From the NCBI GenBank assembly GCA_024304875.1, contig JAMWZF010000144.1, positions 1-7,597 of the forward strand: a stretch of 7,597 bases of DNA, in the 5' to 3' direction. A model generated the notes under the pieces. It searched no databases and had not been told where the DNA came from. It saw nothing but the letters and a program-made list of their open reading frames with translations. Origin of the DNA: Paracoccaceae bacterium. Lineage in GTDB: Bacteria > Pseudomonadota > Alphaproteobacteria > Rhodobacterales > Rhodobacteraceae. This document shows, one piece after another, positions 6,814 to 7,597 of this stretch. The position numbers and the translations under genes are program-made. Position 1 is the first letter of the stretch. Every line of letters begins with the position of its first letter.

Positions 6814-7597
6814 TCACTCGTTACGATGAAGGCGGCGCCGGATCGGGAAGGCCTGTATCCCCGTTCGTCCCGAGATCAGGCCCCAAAGCCCCCCCGGCGC
6901 GAAGAGCATGATTGCGATGCCGAGGCCCCCGAGGACCATCAGGTACCAGGCCCCGAAATCGGCCAGCAGGGTCTGGAGCGCGAAGAAGACCAGCACGCCC
7001 ACGATCGGCCCCTCGATGGTCCCGATGCCGCCGATCACGACGATGAAGATGACGAAGGCCGTCCAGTCGATGACCGAGAAGGCGCTGTCCGGGCTGATCC
7101 GGCCGTTCTGCAGGAAGATGAGGCCGCCCGCGACGCCGGTCCCGAAGGCGGCGACGAGGAAGACGACCCACTTCATCCGCTCGCTGTCGACGCCCACCGC
7201 GCGGGCGGCAGTGACGTTGTCGCGCAGCGCCGCGAGGGCGAGGCCGCGCTTGGTGCGCAGGAACCAGTAGATGCCGCCGATGGTCGCCACCGCCAGCGCC
7301 AGCGCCAGCCAGTAGGTCAGGATGTCCCGCGCCTCGGCGGAGCGGACGTCGAGGGCGCCTTCGATCCACTGGGCGCCCCACATCAGGTCCCGCGCGTCGC
7401 GGGGCAGCGAGGTGCCGGTGCCGCCGCCGACGGCCTTCCACTGGGCCACGCTCAGGCGCACCACCTCGGCCACGACCCAGGTGCCGATGGCGAAATAGGC
7501 CCCTTGCAGGCGGAAGGCGAAGAAGGCCGTGGGGATGGCGAGGATCAGCGCGCTCACCCCGGCCAGCAGCAGCCCCGCCACCGGGTCGATCCCTGTC
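6814..7597 (-). CDS. LivM-type ABC transporter permease, partial (N-terminus outside window)
   Basis: This is one of two membrane subunits of a branched-chain amino acid (HAAT)-type ABC importer. Many members of this family import aromatic acids or other organic acids instead of amino acids. The frame is open to the window edge, and visible residues preceding the GTG at 7581 (IDPV) fit the conserved family sequence, so that GTG is not the start. The visible 260 residues include RLQGAYFAIGTWVVAEVVRL at 29-48, VGGGTGTSLP at 56-65, the cytoplasmic coupling loop RTKRGLALAALRDNVTAARA at 114-133, and VIGGIGTIEGPIVG at 187-200, all typical of LivM. Five or so membrane segments are present; the first helices are missing, since full-length members have about 300-350 residues. 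The C-terminus ends in a basic tail. It lies 31 nt before the NTF2-like gene in the same orientation, suggesting that the importer feeds the catabolic enzymes downstream. Confidence 0.9.
   Translation of the reverse strand, partial: TGIDPVAGLLLAGVSALILAIPTAFFAFRLQGAYFAIGTWVVAEVVRLSVAQWKAVGGGTGTSLPRDARDLMWGAQWIEGALDVRSAEARDILTYWLALALAVATIGGIYWFLRTKRGLALAALRDNVTAARAVGVDSERMKWVVFLVAAFGTGVAGGLIFLQNGRISPDSAFSVIDWTAFVIFIVVIGGIGTIEGPIVGVLVFFALQTLLADFGAWYLMVLGGLGIAIMLFAPGGLWGLISGRTGIQAFPIRRRLHRNE

Noticed and set aside
7579..7581. GTG as true start of the LivM permease
   Set aside because: The frame stays open to the window edge with family-like residues before it, and the first membrane helices of the family are missing, so the gene begins outside the window.

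Overview
This GC-rich window looks like a piece of an alphaproteobacterial chromosome, or a large replicon of similar composition. Strong GC codon bias, purine-rich GGGAGG-type ribosome sites and the mix of a TAXI-type TRAP transporter, a LivM-type ABC permease and aromatic-ring catabolic enzymes suggest Rhodobacterales or relatives. That placement is inference, because no rRNA or other marker gene is present.

Layout: positions 1-111 are a leader with no gene. Positions 112-3548 (+ strand) hold a compact three-gene TRAP-TAXI transporter operon: a periplasmic TAXI substrate-binding protein, a small exported DUF1850 protein whose start overlaps the previous stop (ATGA), and a fused 4TM/12TM TRAP permease 3 nt further on. 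Positions 3553-7597 (- strand, read from right to left) hold a second gene cluster facing the first: the C-terminal part of a LivM-type ABC permease that runs off the window edge, a Tat-signal NTF2/SnoaL-like protein, a TfdB/PheA-type FAD aromatic hydroxylase, and a hydroxyquinol/catechol-type intradiol dioxygenase. Gaps between its genes are 31, 37 and 10 nt. The two clusters converge with only 4 nt between their stop codons.

How the genes may work together: the hydroxylase and dioxygenase form a two-step ring hydroxylation and ortho-cleavage module. The best reading is a resorcinol-type phenol to hydroxyquinol to maleylacetate; a (chloro)phenol to (chloro)catechol to muconate route is the alternative. 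The LivM permease probably belongs to an importer for the aromatic substrate or a precursor. The TRAP-TAXI system is a second, separately transcribed importer whose substrate cannot be read from sequence. The next pathway enzyme (maleylacetate reductase) and a regulator are not in the window. The exported NTF2-like protein inside the catabolic cluster is the least explained component. No RNA genes, mobile elements, CRISPR arrays or long repeats were seen.
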